From assembly GCA_028023455.1 (NCBI GenBank), contig JAQFVV010006313.1, positions 1,374,992 through 1,438,991 on the forward strand: a stretch of 64,000 bases of DNA. The letters are read 5' to 3'. How positions within the stretch are numbered: the first letter of the stretch is position 1; every line of letters starts with the position of its first letter. Of the stretch, positions 11,135 to 23,279 are shown one piece after another. Source of the DNA: Epiperipatus broadwayi (Eukaryota; Onychophora; Udeonychophora; Euonychophora; Peripatidae). The position numbers were made by a program, and so were the translations under genes. The notes beneath the pieces were generated by a model. The model searched no databases, was not told where the DNA came from, and was given only the letters and a program-made list of their open reading frames with translations.

Positions 11135-11671
11135 AAAGAAAATAGTTTAAATTAACAGATATATAAAAACAATATCTGGGTTCAAAAATTAATAATTTAC
11201 GTAACTTATTAATTTATTTACCATTCTTATTTATATGTTTCATAATTACCAATATATAAGTACTATTTGCAATTGTATAACTTATATATTATATGTATTT
11301 TTGATAAATAAAGTACATTAAACTTTTACAATATTACGTAGTAAATACAATATAATCCTGTTTAAAATATCTGTCAAATAATAACTATTCTTTATATCCC
11401 TCATCTAATTTGATGAATTATGTCAAGCTTTCAATTAATTATATTTAATAATAAATATAATTTTCCTATTAAGATATAATGATGCGATGCCAAATTTGAA
11501 ATAAAGATAATAATAATAATAAACATATTAAAATAATATAAGCATTATTATAATATATATAAATAAATAATAAAGAAAACTTATTTATAATAGAGTTGAG
11601 AGTAGATATTGAAGTCTATAGTTCATCATCCTAATTAAGATCTTTTACGAAGTATATTATTAATCCATTGG
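11135..11671 (+). repeat. ~540-bp direct repeat, right copy
   Basis: Partner of 8952-9490. It ends at ATCCATTGG, after which the sequence is unrelated to what follows the left copy. This copy may represent the unrearranged locus. Confidence 0.85.
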
Positions 11672-12359
11672 TATAATGATGATTTTATTTATCCTTAAAT
11701 GATAAACTGTTAATAACATCCAATGATTTTATTAATGTGAAATAAAATAAATATTCATAGAATGTAGATGTTCTTAATCCTCATTTTTCTATTATCATTA
11801 GACGTTCTATATATCCAATATTTCAAAATATTTTAAAATAGCATGCAAGGTTGGTTTCAAAACCTTTACGTTACAAAGCTGTTTTACTCAAAACACATTG
11901 TTTTATCCTATATATATATACAATTATCTTAAATTTATATATATATCCGAAGAATAACGGAAGTGTTAAAACAATGTAGTTTCCAAACAACTTAAACAGA
12001 CGTTCTTTTCTTTTATATTGCTATTCCTTTAAGATTTAATAGAAAATTAAAATATTTTCCTTGCAGACTTTTAATCCACAGATTATCTTAATTTGGAAAA
12101 GTTAATATTTAAATTCCAATCGTTGAACAGTGGTATTGATAAAAGAAAAAGTTATTTAAAGAGAAATGATTTTCTTTTCTTCTCCTTAATAACAAGAGAA
12201 CGAATCAATCTGCTCATGTGTTATTACAAGTTCATGCTTAACTCAACTATCAATTGTTCCATTGACATTAAGATTTAATAAAAAAATATATAAGTATTTA
12301 TTCTTAACTTCAAATCTGGCATTTTACTCAAAAGCTTAAGGTATGTATTATTTAAAACT

Positions 12360-12362
<3 letters not shown>
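11672..12362. other. AT-rich region, nothing recognisable
   Basis: Contains a small open frame (12093-12278, 61 codons) with no domain and biased AT composition, which I judge a chance ORF. Confidence 0.55.

Positions 12363-12437
<75 letters not shown>
12363..12437. repeat. (TA)n microsatellite
   Basis: About 75 bases of uninterrupted TA. Confidence 0.95.
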
Positions 12438-12438
<1 letters not shown>

Positions 12439-13075
12439 AAATAGTCAAATAAAAAATTATATTTATAAATAATTTCCTAAGAGATAAACATGTTAGATCA
12501 ATAATAATAACTGTAAGTTACTATTATATTTCCCCTTCCCTTGGGAAATTTAAAATTTTAATTTAAGTTAAAATTTTAAACACTTACAACTATTTTAGTA
12601 TATTCTTATAGTTTAATTGCATTTATAGTTGGATTTTATGAAGGGTTGAACTTTTTTTTTTACTGTTATATCTTCCTAATACTTGGGCTATCCTATTCTT
12701 TTGATAATGATCAAAAATAAAATTAAGGACTTTGATGGTTAACTTTTTTTTTTATAAAAAAAATAAATAAATAAAAAAAAAATAATGTGTTTCCTTCTTG
12801 GACAACACAAATATATTTACTAGCCTTATTCCTGCTTCTTTAAGACTTATGGATTTGAAAAGGACTAAATAAATACTAGAGTATCCATTTATTAATATGA
12901 ATTGACTCTAATGTTTTTACTTATTTTAAGGCATTAAAGAATACCCTCACCAAAGCTAATGTTTTTAACTATACTTCTCTTTAAAGTGATCACTATTATT
13001 ATTTTTTTTATACAACCATATGGTTTACACTGCCCAATTCTTATCTTGATATTCACCTTCTTTCTTTATAAAACA
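12438..13075. other. AT-rich region downstream of the Ty3-type pol
   Basis: The 3' flank of the minus-strand Ty3-type element, with A/T homopolymer runs. A 3' LTR or polypurine tract would be expected here, but I cannot recognise one, and no matching copy exists on the 5' side. Confidence 0.5.
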
Positions 13076-14040
13076 TTATAAGCAGCTAAAATAAGGTTTT
13101 AAAATTCGTGAATTGTACGTACCACGAATCTCTCCTTCTTGGTTAATCCAAAATGCATTTGGACCTGCCTTTTTAACAATAGTATAAGGTCCTTCATATG
13201 TATTATAGAATTTATGGTATTTATTCTCCAATGGTTTAATAGAATGGAAAGTCTTTATCAAAACTTATTTGCCATTTTAACAACATTGTTTTCTTTCTTA
13301 TTTGCCATTTTAACAAGTTGTTTATGAGCTTGTAAAATATCATTTTCTCCATTTATTTTGGGTTCATTAATAATAGGTTTATATTTTCTAAATAATATAG
13401 GTATAATTTGATGAAAGTGTAGTCGGATGGGTGAGAATCCAGTAGATTCATTTAAACTCCAATTGATATAGTCTACTACACATTTTGTCTGCTTTATCCA
13501 ACCCTTGTGCTCCTCTTCTAAATAGGTCCTAAACAAACATCCAAGCTCCCGCATAATACGTTCGCATGGATTTGATTGTGGATTCCTAATAGAGATTAGC
13601 ACATGTTTTATTTTTGATATATCTACCCATTTCTTCCATTCCTTAGATAGAAAAGGTGTACCATGATCAGTTAGTATGATTTTCGGCTTTCCTATCATTG
13701 GAAATTGGAGAGTACTCAATACTTTGATTGTATGTTTAGCATTGGCTTGGGGTATCGGGTAAGCAGCAACATATTTGAAAAAGAGATCATAAGTGACTAA
13801 TAAATATTTTTGTTTGTTGAATGGAGGCAAAGGCCCATAATAGTCAATTGCTAAGATGTCGTTTAGTCTTTCTGGAATGATAGAATTAATTGAATTAATA
13901 TAATTTTGGTTTACTGACTTAGCTTTTAAGCAAATTAGACAATCCTGGAGTGATTTCAAGATGTCTTTATACATTTTTGGCCAGTAAAACCAATTCTTAA
14001 GTGTATGTTCTGTCTTATAGAGCACCATAATGCCCATATA
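13076..14040 (-). pseudogene. Integrase of the Ty3-type element
   Basis: The HHCC zinc finger starts in the preceding frame (VHCLYGHYG) and continues here after a frameshift near 14030, ending CLICLKAK. The catalytic core shows D (ILAIDYYGPLP), D (IILTDHGTPF) and E (NPCERIMRELG), the DDE triad with retroviral-integrase spacing. The core runs to a WSLNESTGFSPIRL segment. A second frameshift near 13265 leads into the C-terminal part (13261-13076) with YEGPYTIVKK, a GPY/F-type module, and the stop. The enzyme joins element DNA to the chromosome. The catalytic residues are all present, so the damage is limited to frameshifts. Confidence 0.85.
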
Positions 14041-16160
14041 GACAGTGTACGTATTTTATGAGTGGCTCACGTAAAGACTTTGGTATTATTGTCCTCCGCT
14101 CATCAACGTTATCATTCACTTTATATAGTAAGACCTGCTGTTCTAATTTAAAATGGTTAAGATCTTTAGGTGCATCCAAAACTTCCTCCCCTAATAAAAC
14201 TTTTATAATTGGGTTTAATTCTGGGTCATTAAATTGTATCTCTGGTAAGTTTTCCAACTCGTTCTCTACATTACTATCAGCCATCACATTGACATTTGTA
14301 ATGTAGGCATTGTCTACCATCAAATGATTTTGTTCTGACCTACATGGATTTCGACTAAGCACATCAGCAACGATATTCTCGGATCCTTTGCAATAATGCA
14401 CAGTGTAATTAAATTCCTGTAGTAGTAAACTCCATCTAACTAGACAACTATTAGTCAGATAACTGTGATTCAGGAATTCAAGGCTTTTGTGATCAGTGAT
14501 CACTATCACCTCTGATCTGAGTAGCATTTGTCGAAATTTTTGGAAAGTCCAGACTATTGCTAGTGCTTCCTTTTCTGTAACCATGTAATTTATTTCTGGA
14601 CCTTTCAAGAGCCGGCTAATAAAGTAGAGAACACCTGGTTGGCCATTCTCTTGGATTTGGAACAGTGTTACCCCTAATCCAAAACCACTACTATCTGTTT
14701 GAATAATGAATGGTTTATTAAAATCAGGGAAAGCTAACATAGTTAACTTTAAAAACCCTGTTTTAATATTCTCAAATTTACGGTCTTGTTCTTCAGTCCA
14801 TTTTCAACGTTCATCTTTTCTAATCAATTTTAGCAACGGTTCCATGTTGTCTGAGAACTTCTGATAGAAACGGTTGTAAAAATTACATAGGCCTAAAAAT
14901 GATCTAATTTGTTTTCGAGTAGATGGTTTAGGAAAGTTTTGAATGACAGAGATCTTCTCTGGATGGGGTCTTATCCCATTGCAACCAACAATATGACCTA
15001 AGAAGACAACTTGGTTGGAAACTAAAGTACTCTTCTTGAAGTTAATTTTTATACTTTTCAGAAAACACTCTTTAAAAAAGATAGATAAATGTTGAAGGTG
15101 TTCTTCAACTGTGGTGGATGGAATAATTACATCATCCACATAAATAATTATGATTTGATTTACCTCAGGAGATAAAGTCTTATCCAAACACCCGATTAGA
15201 CCTGTGCCACTATTTATCAATCCAAATGGCATCCAATTAAATTGGTATGTAAAACCCTCATAACGAAAAGCAGTATATTGGCGATCTTCTGGATGAAGTT
15301 CAATCTGCCAATAGCTGGAGGTTAAATTGAAAGTGGAAAATACCTTCTTGTTTCCAAATTTTATGAATAATTCATGTATGGGCGGTGGTATATTTCTGTC
15401 TGGGACAGTAATTTTATTTAGTTGTCTAGCATCTAAATAAAATCTCATCGACCCATTTTTCTTCTTCATAGTTACTACTGGATTACAGTAAGGTGAAGAG
15501 CATTTGGAAATGATTTCCCAATCCAGCATTTTATTAATTTGCTTAGATATATCTTCCCGATATTGGTATGGAATAGGATATGATTTAGATTGAAATGGTT
15601 GATCATGAATTAATCTAATTCTCTGTTGGAATTCTTTTATCACACCTGGTATGTCTGAGAAAATAGAATTAAATTCTCTTATAACAAATCGTAATTTTAA
15701 TATATCATCACTTCCAAGCAAGTTGGATTCTGCGAGTTTACTCTCTAAAAGTGTTTCTGGAATGCTAGATGTTATACAGTCAACTTCAATTTGATCATAT
15801 CTTGGAAGCAATGTCATCTCCAAGACTTCATCATTAATTTTAACTGTTTTATTACAGAAATCAATTACACAAGTGTTCAAATGTAGGAAGTCTGCCCCTA
15901 AAATAACATTGTGAATCAAACCATTCAAAATTAAAAATACATGATAGAGAGTTGTTTGGCCAATTTTAATCTCAATCCAAATTTGTTTTTGGATTAATTT
16001 AGCTTTTCTGCTGTTAGCCATGGTAACCTGCATAGATTTTAGTGGTAATATTTTGATGTTAGGATTTATTACTAAAATCTCTTGATAAAATTTCTCTGAT
16101 ATCACTGAAATTTGACTACCAGAATCTAATAATGCTTTAACCAAACAAAACTTATATCAT
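14015..16160 (-). pseudogene. Protease, reverse transcriptase and RNase H of the Ty3-type element
   Basis: One frame runs from about 16156 to 14015 with one internal stop. The aspartic protease shows LLDSGSQISVIS near 16130. The RT shows a MKKKNGSMRFYLDARQLN segment (family usually RMCVDYR, so the catalytic-pair region reads F-Y-L-D), then FNWMPFGLINSG and the catalytic IIIYVDDVII near 15140, followed by FLGHIVGCNGI. After the TGA at 14801-14803 the same frame continues KWTEEQ into RNase H (QTDSSGFGLG, EKEALAIVW, TDHKSLEF). The TGA sits where relatives usually carry Trp or another aromatic residue. The open start used upstream is a TTG codon, so the real N-terminus lies in the Gag-Pol junction and is not fixed. 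Confidence 0.85.
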
Positions 16161-16559
16161 AGGGCAACTTTGTAAAACAAAATTTGGTGTTTTATCTTCC
16201 CATGAACACATCATGTTAGTGATTTCTCATGTAAAAGATTTATTCAAGTTCCTCATTGGGTATTTGGTTTCTTGAGGTGGGGAACATTTCCTCAAGTACC
16301 CTTTTAGTTTGTTTTATGTGAAACTATAGATATATCTTTACTACATCCCAGTCTTGGCGAATTTCTTGGATTATTAGAAGTTATTTTTACTTTATTTAAA
16401 TTATCACGATTTATTTTGGGAGAGGGGTCATAAGGTATATTCCTTTGAGATGTTTTTCCCTTCCAATAACTGGTATCTCTATTATTTTTCCTTCTATTAT
16501 AAAATATTGTATTGATTGAAGCTTCCTCTTTTTTTTTTATCAGGTAATCTAATTGATAA

Positions 16560-17392
16560 ATTAGTTTGATTCATATCAATACTATTTAAAAGTTCTACTA
16601 TTTGTTCTATTTTTGTTATATTGGTACACAATTAGATTGTTCTATTTTAAGTGGTAAATTTCTTTTTATTATTCTAATCATTTCGCCTTCACTTAAATGA
16701 TAAGTATTAAGTGTTCTTAATTTTGTTATTTGACGGCAAAAGAATTTGGTCAAGGTTTCTCCAGGTGTCTGCTTATACTTATCTTGGAATATTTGGTACA
16801 ATAAAGCCTCTTGTCTATCTCTATTCCAAAAATTTTTAATTAATAACTCTTGGTATTCCATATAAGTAGATGGAGTTTGTGATAAAGACTCTCACCACAT
16901 TAATGCATCTCCTTGTAAGTGACTATATGCAATGATCACTTTTTTTCCTTCTGATAAATTATGGTTAACAGAAAAATAAAGATTAAGGCTTCTAATATGT
17001 TCTATAGGAGATTCATTATGAGTTCCCTTGAATATTTTTAACCTAACAAATTGGTTAATTGTACTACTTGGTATTAAATGGTTGTATACCTTTTGTTTTT
17101 CTAAAACATTCAACTGAGAAGTTGATGTTTGATTTTCATGATTATTCTTACAAGTATTTAAGTTTAACCCTTTTAATTCAAAATTACTAGGATAATTTTC
17201 AACTTCTGGCATTATATGATACTGAAAATTTGATCTATCACCAGAGTCAATTACTTGTTGTGGATCTTTTTGTATGACCTCCAAATGTTTTTCACCATGA
17301 TTTTGTTCTTGATTACAACTATAAGTATTTACATTATTTTCAAATTCATAACTAATCCAGACTAGCCAATGAAAGTAAATTCTAAAACCCAT
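16560..17392 (-). pseudogene. Gag of the Ty3-type element
   Basis: Two blocks in one frame, 17392-16892 and 16891-16616, separated only by a TGA at 16892-16894. The conserved Ty3 capsid region is clear: VRLKIFKGTHNESP, then LQGDALMW*ESLSQTP, then EYQELLIKNFWNRDRQ and FFCRQITKL. The TGA falls on the second Trp of the usual A-x-x-WW motif. A frameshift near 16640 leads to a further ~30 residues (ITKIEQIVELLNS) before the sequence becomes uncertain. The N-terminal ~18 residues are read from the inverted repeat at 17338-17434 and are unlikely to be original. No CCHC zinc knuckle was found, either lost or absent in this family. Confidence 0.8.
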
Positions 17393-17522
17393 CCAATGGT
17401 TTTACTGCTACAAGCAGACTTTTCAAGTATAAAGGACACTTGAGAAGTCTTGCTTGCAGCAGTGAAGCCATTGATTGGGTTTTAGTTTTCTTTGGCTAGT
17501 CTGGATTAGTTGTGAATTTGAG
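17338..17522. repeat. Inverted repeat with ~85-95-bp arms at the Gag 5' end
   Basis: The arms ~17338-17434 and ~17440-17522 pair with scattered mismatches (shared parts include ACTAATCCAGACTAGCCA and its inverse, and TACAAGCAGACTT/AAGTCTTGCTTGCA). Only a few bases separate them. The element's 5' boundary lies inside, so the repeat may mark a deletion-inversion breakpoint. Confidence 0.8.
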
Positions 17523-18857
17523 GTAAGTTTGATTATTTTATTGCCTAATATAACTTTAGGCTCTTAATGTATATAATACTTCAACAATGTTTAAGTTTCA
17601 ACAATGTTTAAGAATACATTAAAATCATAAACCCACAGTGAATTTTCTAAGCATAAAATATCCACATCATTTCATGGTGCCTTACTATAATCATCAAATC
17701 TTGTTCACATTTCAACACCAATTCCAAGTCTGAGAAGAGGACTATAATTTTATTATACATCAAAACTTCACAGCAAATCATTTAAAGAGAACTGAAATCA
17801 ATTACAAATTATATAATGCCTTAAAGATTAATTATGTATTAATAATTAATATATAATACTATAAACAACATGTGTTCAAAACTAAATCAAAATTGTATAT
17901 AAGAATTACTCGACAAAAACTACAATAATATCTAATTAAAATTGCTAATACTAAATGTACAGTATTAGAATTACATTGAAAAAAAATAAGAATAAGCTTT
18001 CTCATATAATCAATTCATCATTCAACACAATTTTTCTGCTCCCTATGATAATTACACTTTAATGTAATAATCAAGCTCCAATTATTCTTAAATATCAGCT
18101 TCAAGACCGAAAATATTTTAAGGCATAAAGTAATCTTAAACGAACTTTGTTATTTTAACTTGATATCAAGTTTAAATTTAATATTGGTGATTTTAAGTGT
18201 TAGCAGTCTTAAACTTTGCTATTGTAATTAATTTACAGATTATTTCTAATTCAATTCTTATAAAGTTTGACTTATAATTTTTTGAATTAAATATTACCAA
18301 ATATATAATATTTAAAACATTTTAAATTTTGTCTTACTCATTTTTCGTCAAGTTTGTATGCTTAATGATTGTATAAGAAGTTAGTGTTATACTCAAGAGT
18401 AGCTAGCTTTCTACTAATTGGATTTTTATCAGGAAAAAATAAAAAGACAAGAGTACTAACAGATGAACAAGTATCAACAAATAATTAATAGAAAAATAAC
18501 TTGAAACATGATAAACAGTAAATAAAAATTGCTTTATTCCACAAACTATTCATAGAAGCACAGATATTAGACAGATATTTAACTTTAAAATCAAACTTGT
18601 CATATACATTAATTCTCCCACCATATATAATTTACATCACATGATTTACTATTAAGCAAATATAATACATAAGTATTTTCTAAACCCTAAGGCTTGTAGA
18701 AAATAGCTATATATCAACCTCTTATCTAGGGAGTTGATACCTGTGAGATTAAAATACCAATTATCCTGGAGGCTCAGCAGATTAGGTAAATTTCCCAACT
18801 ATTGCTATCTGTTAGAATCTTTATAACTTTACAGCAATTTCTTTTGAGTTTGTCAAG
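17523..18857. other. AT-rich region, nothing recognisable
   Basis: No open frame or repeat of note on either strand. TATA/AATA-rich filler. Confidence 0.6.
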
Positions 18858-18938
18858 CACGACAGCTGCTTTACAAACAGTTGTCCCGAGTTAGCAGTTT
18901 CGCTTCACGGCTGATGCTATGACACATGAGAAAAAAAA
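18858..18938 (+). mobile_element. tRNA-derived SINE, 5'-truncated copy
   Basis: Matches the second half of the SINE at 50236-50344: a CAGTTGTCCC...GTTAGCAG segment, a box-B-like TTCGCTTC, then GGCTGATGCTATGACACATGA and an A-run. The box A half is missing, as expected of a 5'-truncated retroposed copy. Confidence 0.75.
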
Positions 18939-19805
18939 TCTTTTGAGTTAATGCTACATGGGGAAACTAGCTATCTTTTTATCTTAACTAGAAGTTTCAT
19001 CAATATTTGTTTTAATTTTCTTTAGGAGTAGTAATCTCCTTTAAAATAGTTTTTTATTCTTGTTCCAACTAGTATCACCAAATATTTTTTAATTGCAAAT
19101 ATTTTTTGAACATAGTATTTTTTATTGAGTCAATCATTTAAATAGAAAATATAGATTTGTTTATTTTATAATTCACATGGTTTATTACATATTCGATAAA
19201 ACATATTAACTACGTTTTCCAAATCATATAATGTAGTTAATCATTTCACATTTCATGTTTCTTTTAATTAAATGAAAATGGGGAATTAGTATATAAATGT
19301 TATTATTATTTTATGTTTGCAATCATCTGAAAATTAGTGATGAAGCCATGAAGTGTTTATACTTAAGACCTTATTGTTGATTATTTTAATATGACGTCTT
19401 TAACATAATTACTAAAGAATTTAATTGGCTTCTTAAATTTTGAAAAGTAATTAATTAATATAGTTTTTAATACAGTTTCCAACACCTTATATATATATAT
19501 TTACTATGGCAGCTTACAATTTTTAAAGGCCATCAGATAGTAAAGATTTAGGAATGTCACCCAACTGTATAGTGCTTGATTTTTTTTTATCTATTTTTAT
19601 TTTTTAAATAAATAATAGATATAAATTTAAAAAGGCACTGTTTACATTTTATTATACATAATTATTTATTATAATATATATTTTACTTTGTAAATCGCTA
19701 TTAATAATCATATTATAATTGTAATAATAATCACTATATTGTAAACTGATCATTATTATTATAAATAATTCGTATATTACAATATCAGATAATTTATATA
19801 TATAT
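18939..19805. other. AT-rich region, nothing recognisable
   Basis: Only A/T runs and short TA tracts (19489-19500). No coding signal. Confidence 0.6.
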
Positions 19806-20960
19806 ATTATAACCTTTAATTTTGGCAGAAATTAAATGAAGTTAAAAACACTGTGCCAAGACACCTAAAAAATTATATAGGTTAATTTTGCTTTAAGAAA
19901 ACTATTGTGAATATTTTATTATGCTATAATTGTTACACGTTAGACCTGTTATATCAGTCTGTTTATTATCTAGCTGTAAAATAATTTTGATACAATTGAA
20001 ATAGTAATAAGTGTTAATTTACATAAATGTTTTAGATGTTAAACATCTTTAACTTTTTAAAAGCTAGTAATATCAATGATAAAAAGTGTAATTGAGAGTT
20101 TAAAATGCTCATTTAGTCTTAGTTTAACTGTAAAAAATGTTTTAAAAAACTTATGTTAATTTTGAAAGTTGAAAACCAAGTTCAAACCCTATATTTTGGT
20201 TTGTTGGTGTTAAAAACTAAAGCTATAATATTTAATTAACTTCGAATGTAAACATAATATTCTAGTTACATATTTTTATACTAATTTAATTATAAAAAAA
20301 GTTTAATAAAATTAGTAATTAAATTAGAATTTTTAATAATTAAATAAATGTTGAAAATTATACAGATATTATACTTACTTGATAATATTTAGTTTAAATA
20401 TTCTTAAAAATAATTTTAAAACTTATTCTGAGATTTGTCTAGATTTAAAAGTGTGATAAATAAATGTAATAAATAGTGATAATATTTGATTGGTTAAAAA
20501 TATAATATAAATTTTATATTATGTAATATTATATTTTTATCCTAATTATTTGTAGTTTTTAATTAATTATTTTAATTAACCAGGAAGTGTTTTTAATTAA
20601 TTCAAGCATCTAGACAAAAAATATTTATGGCAAAGTTAAAATTTTAATTAATTATTTTTTGATTAATAACCTTTGTGGGTGATAGATAGATCAAGGATTC
20701 AAACTAATCAAATGAGAAGTTGTAAGTTCGAAGGTAAACAAGCAGTCTGGTATAATGATCATATGATCAATGGTATAAATAAAGAGTCTACACCAATCTT
20801 TTTTATTTTCTTCAGGTCTCTATCAATTTAATTTTATAGCAGTTGAATTTTAAACTCTACCAATTTTTTTTTTTAAAAGTGTACTTTTCTTTAAAACTTT
20901 TTTGTATTATCTGGATGTTAGGCTAAACTTATATTTTGACACAATTGTTTGAAAGTGATT
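19806..20960 (+). repeat. ~1.15-kb long direct repeat, left copy (candidate LTR)
   Basis: Collinear with 27647-28826 over its whole length in the same orientation, at moderate divergence. Shared landmarks: ATAACCTTTA at the start, GGCAGAA, CCTAAAAA, AACCAAGTTCAAAC, AACCAGGAAGTGTTTTTAAT, CAAGNATCTAGACAAAAA and AATTGTNTGA at the end. The pair encloses a decayed gag on the plus strand, as LTRs would. No TG...CA ends or primer site could be fixed, so LTR status is inferred. Confidence 0.7.
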
Positions 20961-21029
20961 TAGTTGGTGTGAAAGCTGGAAAATTTCTGACATTTAGGGT
21001 GATGTGAAGCTCATGATTTAAGAGTAAAT

Positions 21030-22790
21030 TTGTTATATATATGTGATTTTGGTATTTCAGTGTCATTCAATAATCTCAACAATACAGATATATCAACATT
21101 GTCAAAAGCCAAAGCGATATCCAGCTGGACAACAATCGGGCCATATCTTTTCTTTTCTCTAACTGATGTCAAAATAGCCTTAAATAACATAGCAGCTTAT
21201 GTGGTAGATGAATGTTTTTTTGCAAATTGAGCCGGAGAAATTATCGGCAAAATAAACGGTTCTATCTTATCTCTAATTACTTTTTTTAAAATCTTTATGG
21301 GCAATGAACCCATTGACATTGGCCTTATCTCTGATAACAAAGGGATGGGCTTCTTTTTATTATTAAACAGCACCATTGCGATCGTATTAACTCCCTCCAT
21401 TGTTATTATTCTCTGTGATAAATAATTAGCCAGCTGGAACAGGTATTTGCCAGTTAGCTTGTCAAGGTGTTTTAATATGAACAGCAGAATTCCAGGGCTT
21501 CTGGGTGACAGTTGTTGGACATTTCATTTATTTTCATTATAAATTTATCTATTGTATATGGTGATTCAATCTCTGCTATTCCAAATACTTTTGGTTAGTA
21601 TTGTATTAATTTGCCTGGCTCCAGCTTATCTTTAAAATAGTTAAGAATTGGTAATATTATATTATTTCTAGTAAATGTTTCATTGTTGATTTTAATTGCC
21701 AATGGCATTTTTATTTTAGGTGCCCTCCCCAATGCCCATCTAATGTATTGCTGAGTCCATGTGTGTTGATGCATTAGGCATATTCTACTGATTTTATTTT
21801 TTAAATAGCTCTGTAGCATTTCACATGCCTTATTATAAGCATTTATTAATATATGTATATGTTTCTGTGGGTGTTGAGTAGGGTTTATCTCCAAAAGACA
21901 TTTATAAATTTGTTCTGCAAGTTTCAGCAACCCTGAGAAAGGTGGCTTATTTTTCACTATATAATTAATGTTAAATGACAAGATATTAATGTAAGCTAAA
22001 TATTGCTAAATTGGGTTAAAGATCATTGAAAGAATCTTATTCCACATAATATAAGTCTCTGAAAAAATAAATTCAGGTGTTAAGGTTGGAATCAACATTC
22101 TTATTGTTCTAGTTTATTGCAGTCTAGAGACTTGTATATTACTGAGGTCAATTGATATGAACTGAGCTGAGTGATCAGAAATTGCTGATGGGATTAACTT
22201 TATGCTTATTATATTATGAAACACTGGAGAATAAAAACAAAGATCAAATAATGTTGAAAATCGGCCATTTTGAAATGAAACTGCATCTTCAGGTAAGAAA
22301 CCCCTTGCACTCATCAATGGAATTGATAATTTATGTATCCACTTATTTACAAATTCATCATATGTTACATTGCAGTCTCCAATCAAAATTGTTGGATTAG
22401 CTGGAGATTCCAGTGTTGAATTAATTGTAGCAATTATTGTATTTATTTTATATTTTTGTAATGGCATATAAACAAAGATTATATTTATTTTAATTATTTT
22501 GTGAAATAAAGTAATGATTAACAGATTTGCATCATTTTATATGATTTGAAAATTGTAAACTGTCAAGCTGTAGCTATCAAAAGACCAGTCCCGGCCGACG
22601 GAGAGGTAGAGTCTCTTGAACACATAACAAAGCCTTCACTATTTAGGAATTTTGCTGGATCAATTTGTGACCCTGCATAGATTTTGGTTTCAAGCAACCC
22701 TATTATATGAGGTTTTGTTTCCCTGATCCATTGTTTCACCTTAAATATTTTTCCTATTGAATTCAAACCATGTACATATGAATACAAATA
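21030..22790 (-). pseudogene. LINE C: truncated APE-type non-LTR retrotransposon ORF2
   Basis: A minus-strand fragment of the same LINE group as A and B. It starts inside the APE endonuclease (GLNSIGKIF near 22770, then LLETKIYAGSQIDP with the catalytic Glu) and continues with ILIGDCNVTYDEF (Asp/Asn), LFDLCFYSPV and SAISDHSAQF (Asp-His). After frameshifts it reaches the RT N-terminal region (RPMSMGSLPIKILKKVI) and ends just after RT motif A (VQLDIALAFDN, about 21098-21127). The palm YMDD, the zinc finger and the 3' end are missing. Its 5' truncation lies directly beside a (TTA)n array at 22795. Loss of the 3' half is unusual for target-primed insertion and implies later deletion. Confidence 0.85.
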
Positions 22791-22794
22791 ATCA

Positions 22795-23003
<209 letters not shown>

Positions 23004-23279
23004 TAATATTTTTTCTTAAGAGCACGATAATTAGAGGCTTTCATACATTATGTATTGCCACACTGGGTTGACGTATAGGATTATTTATAATTGTCCTATG
23101 AGCAGCTTCCTTGAATTTTCTTCTGTGCATTTTTTCCTCTTTATCCAATATCTTTGTCTATTTGTGTGTTAGTACTAACAAGTTGTTTGTATTTGGAAAG
23201 TTTAAATAAAGTTTAAAATTTTCTATACATTCAACATTCACTCATAGATTATGGAAATGGTCCAACATCTCACATCTAT
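23004..23279. other. Short non-coding stretch right of the microsatellite
   Basis: Somewhat less AT-rich, including GCACGATAATTAGAGGC. It could be the 3' end of a lost minus-strand LINE whose tail is the adjacent (AAT)n, but no coding trace supports this. Confidence 0.3.

Larger units (their letters stand above)
13076..17440 (-). mobile_element. Ty3/gypsy-type LTR retrotransposon body, decayed
   Basis: A nearly complete internal region on the minus strand in Ty3 order: Gag (17392-16560), protease (~16160-16050), RT (~15700-14930), RNase H (~14800-14330), integrase with zinc finger, catalytic core and a GPY-like C-terminus (~14110-13076). The breaks are few: in-frame TGA codons at 16892-16894 and 14801-14803, and frameshifts near 16640, 14030 and 13265. 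No flanking LTRs were recognised, and the 5' end runs into a 90-bp inverted repeat at 17338-17522. No envelope-like ORF follows. The RNase H part is also present on the plus strand at 9.6-10.4 kb. Confidence 0.85.

Noticed and set aside
14058-14306. ORFs at 14058-14306 (+) and 10197-10427 (-)
   Set aside because: Antisense shadows of the Ty3 RNase H region.
13076-17392. An alternative nuclear genetic code with UGA as Trp
   Set aside because: Kept as a question only. Frameshifts show that the element is decaying, TGG is used freely, and TGA elsewhere (LINE B near 38085) is not at a Trp site.
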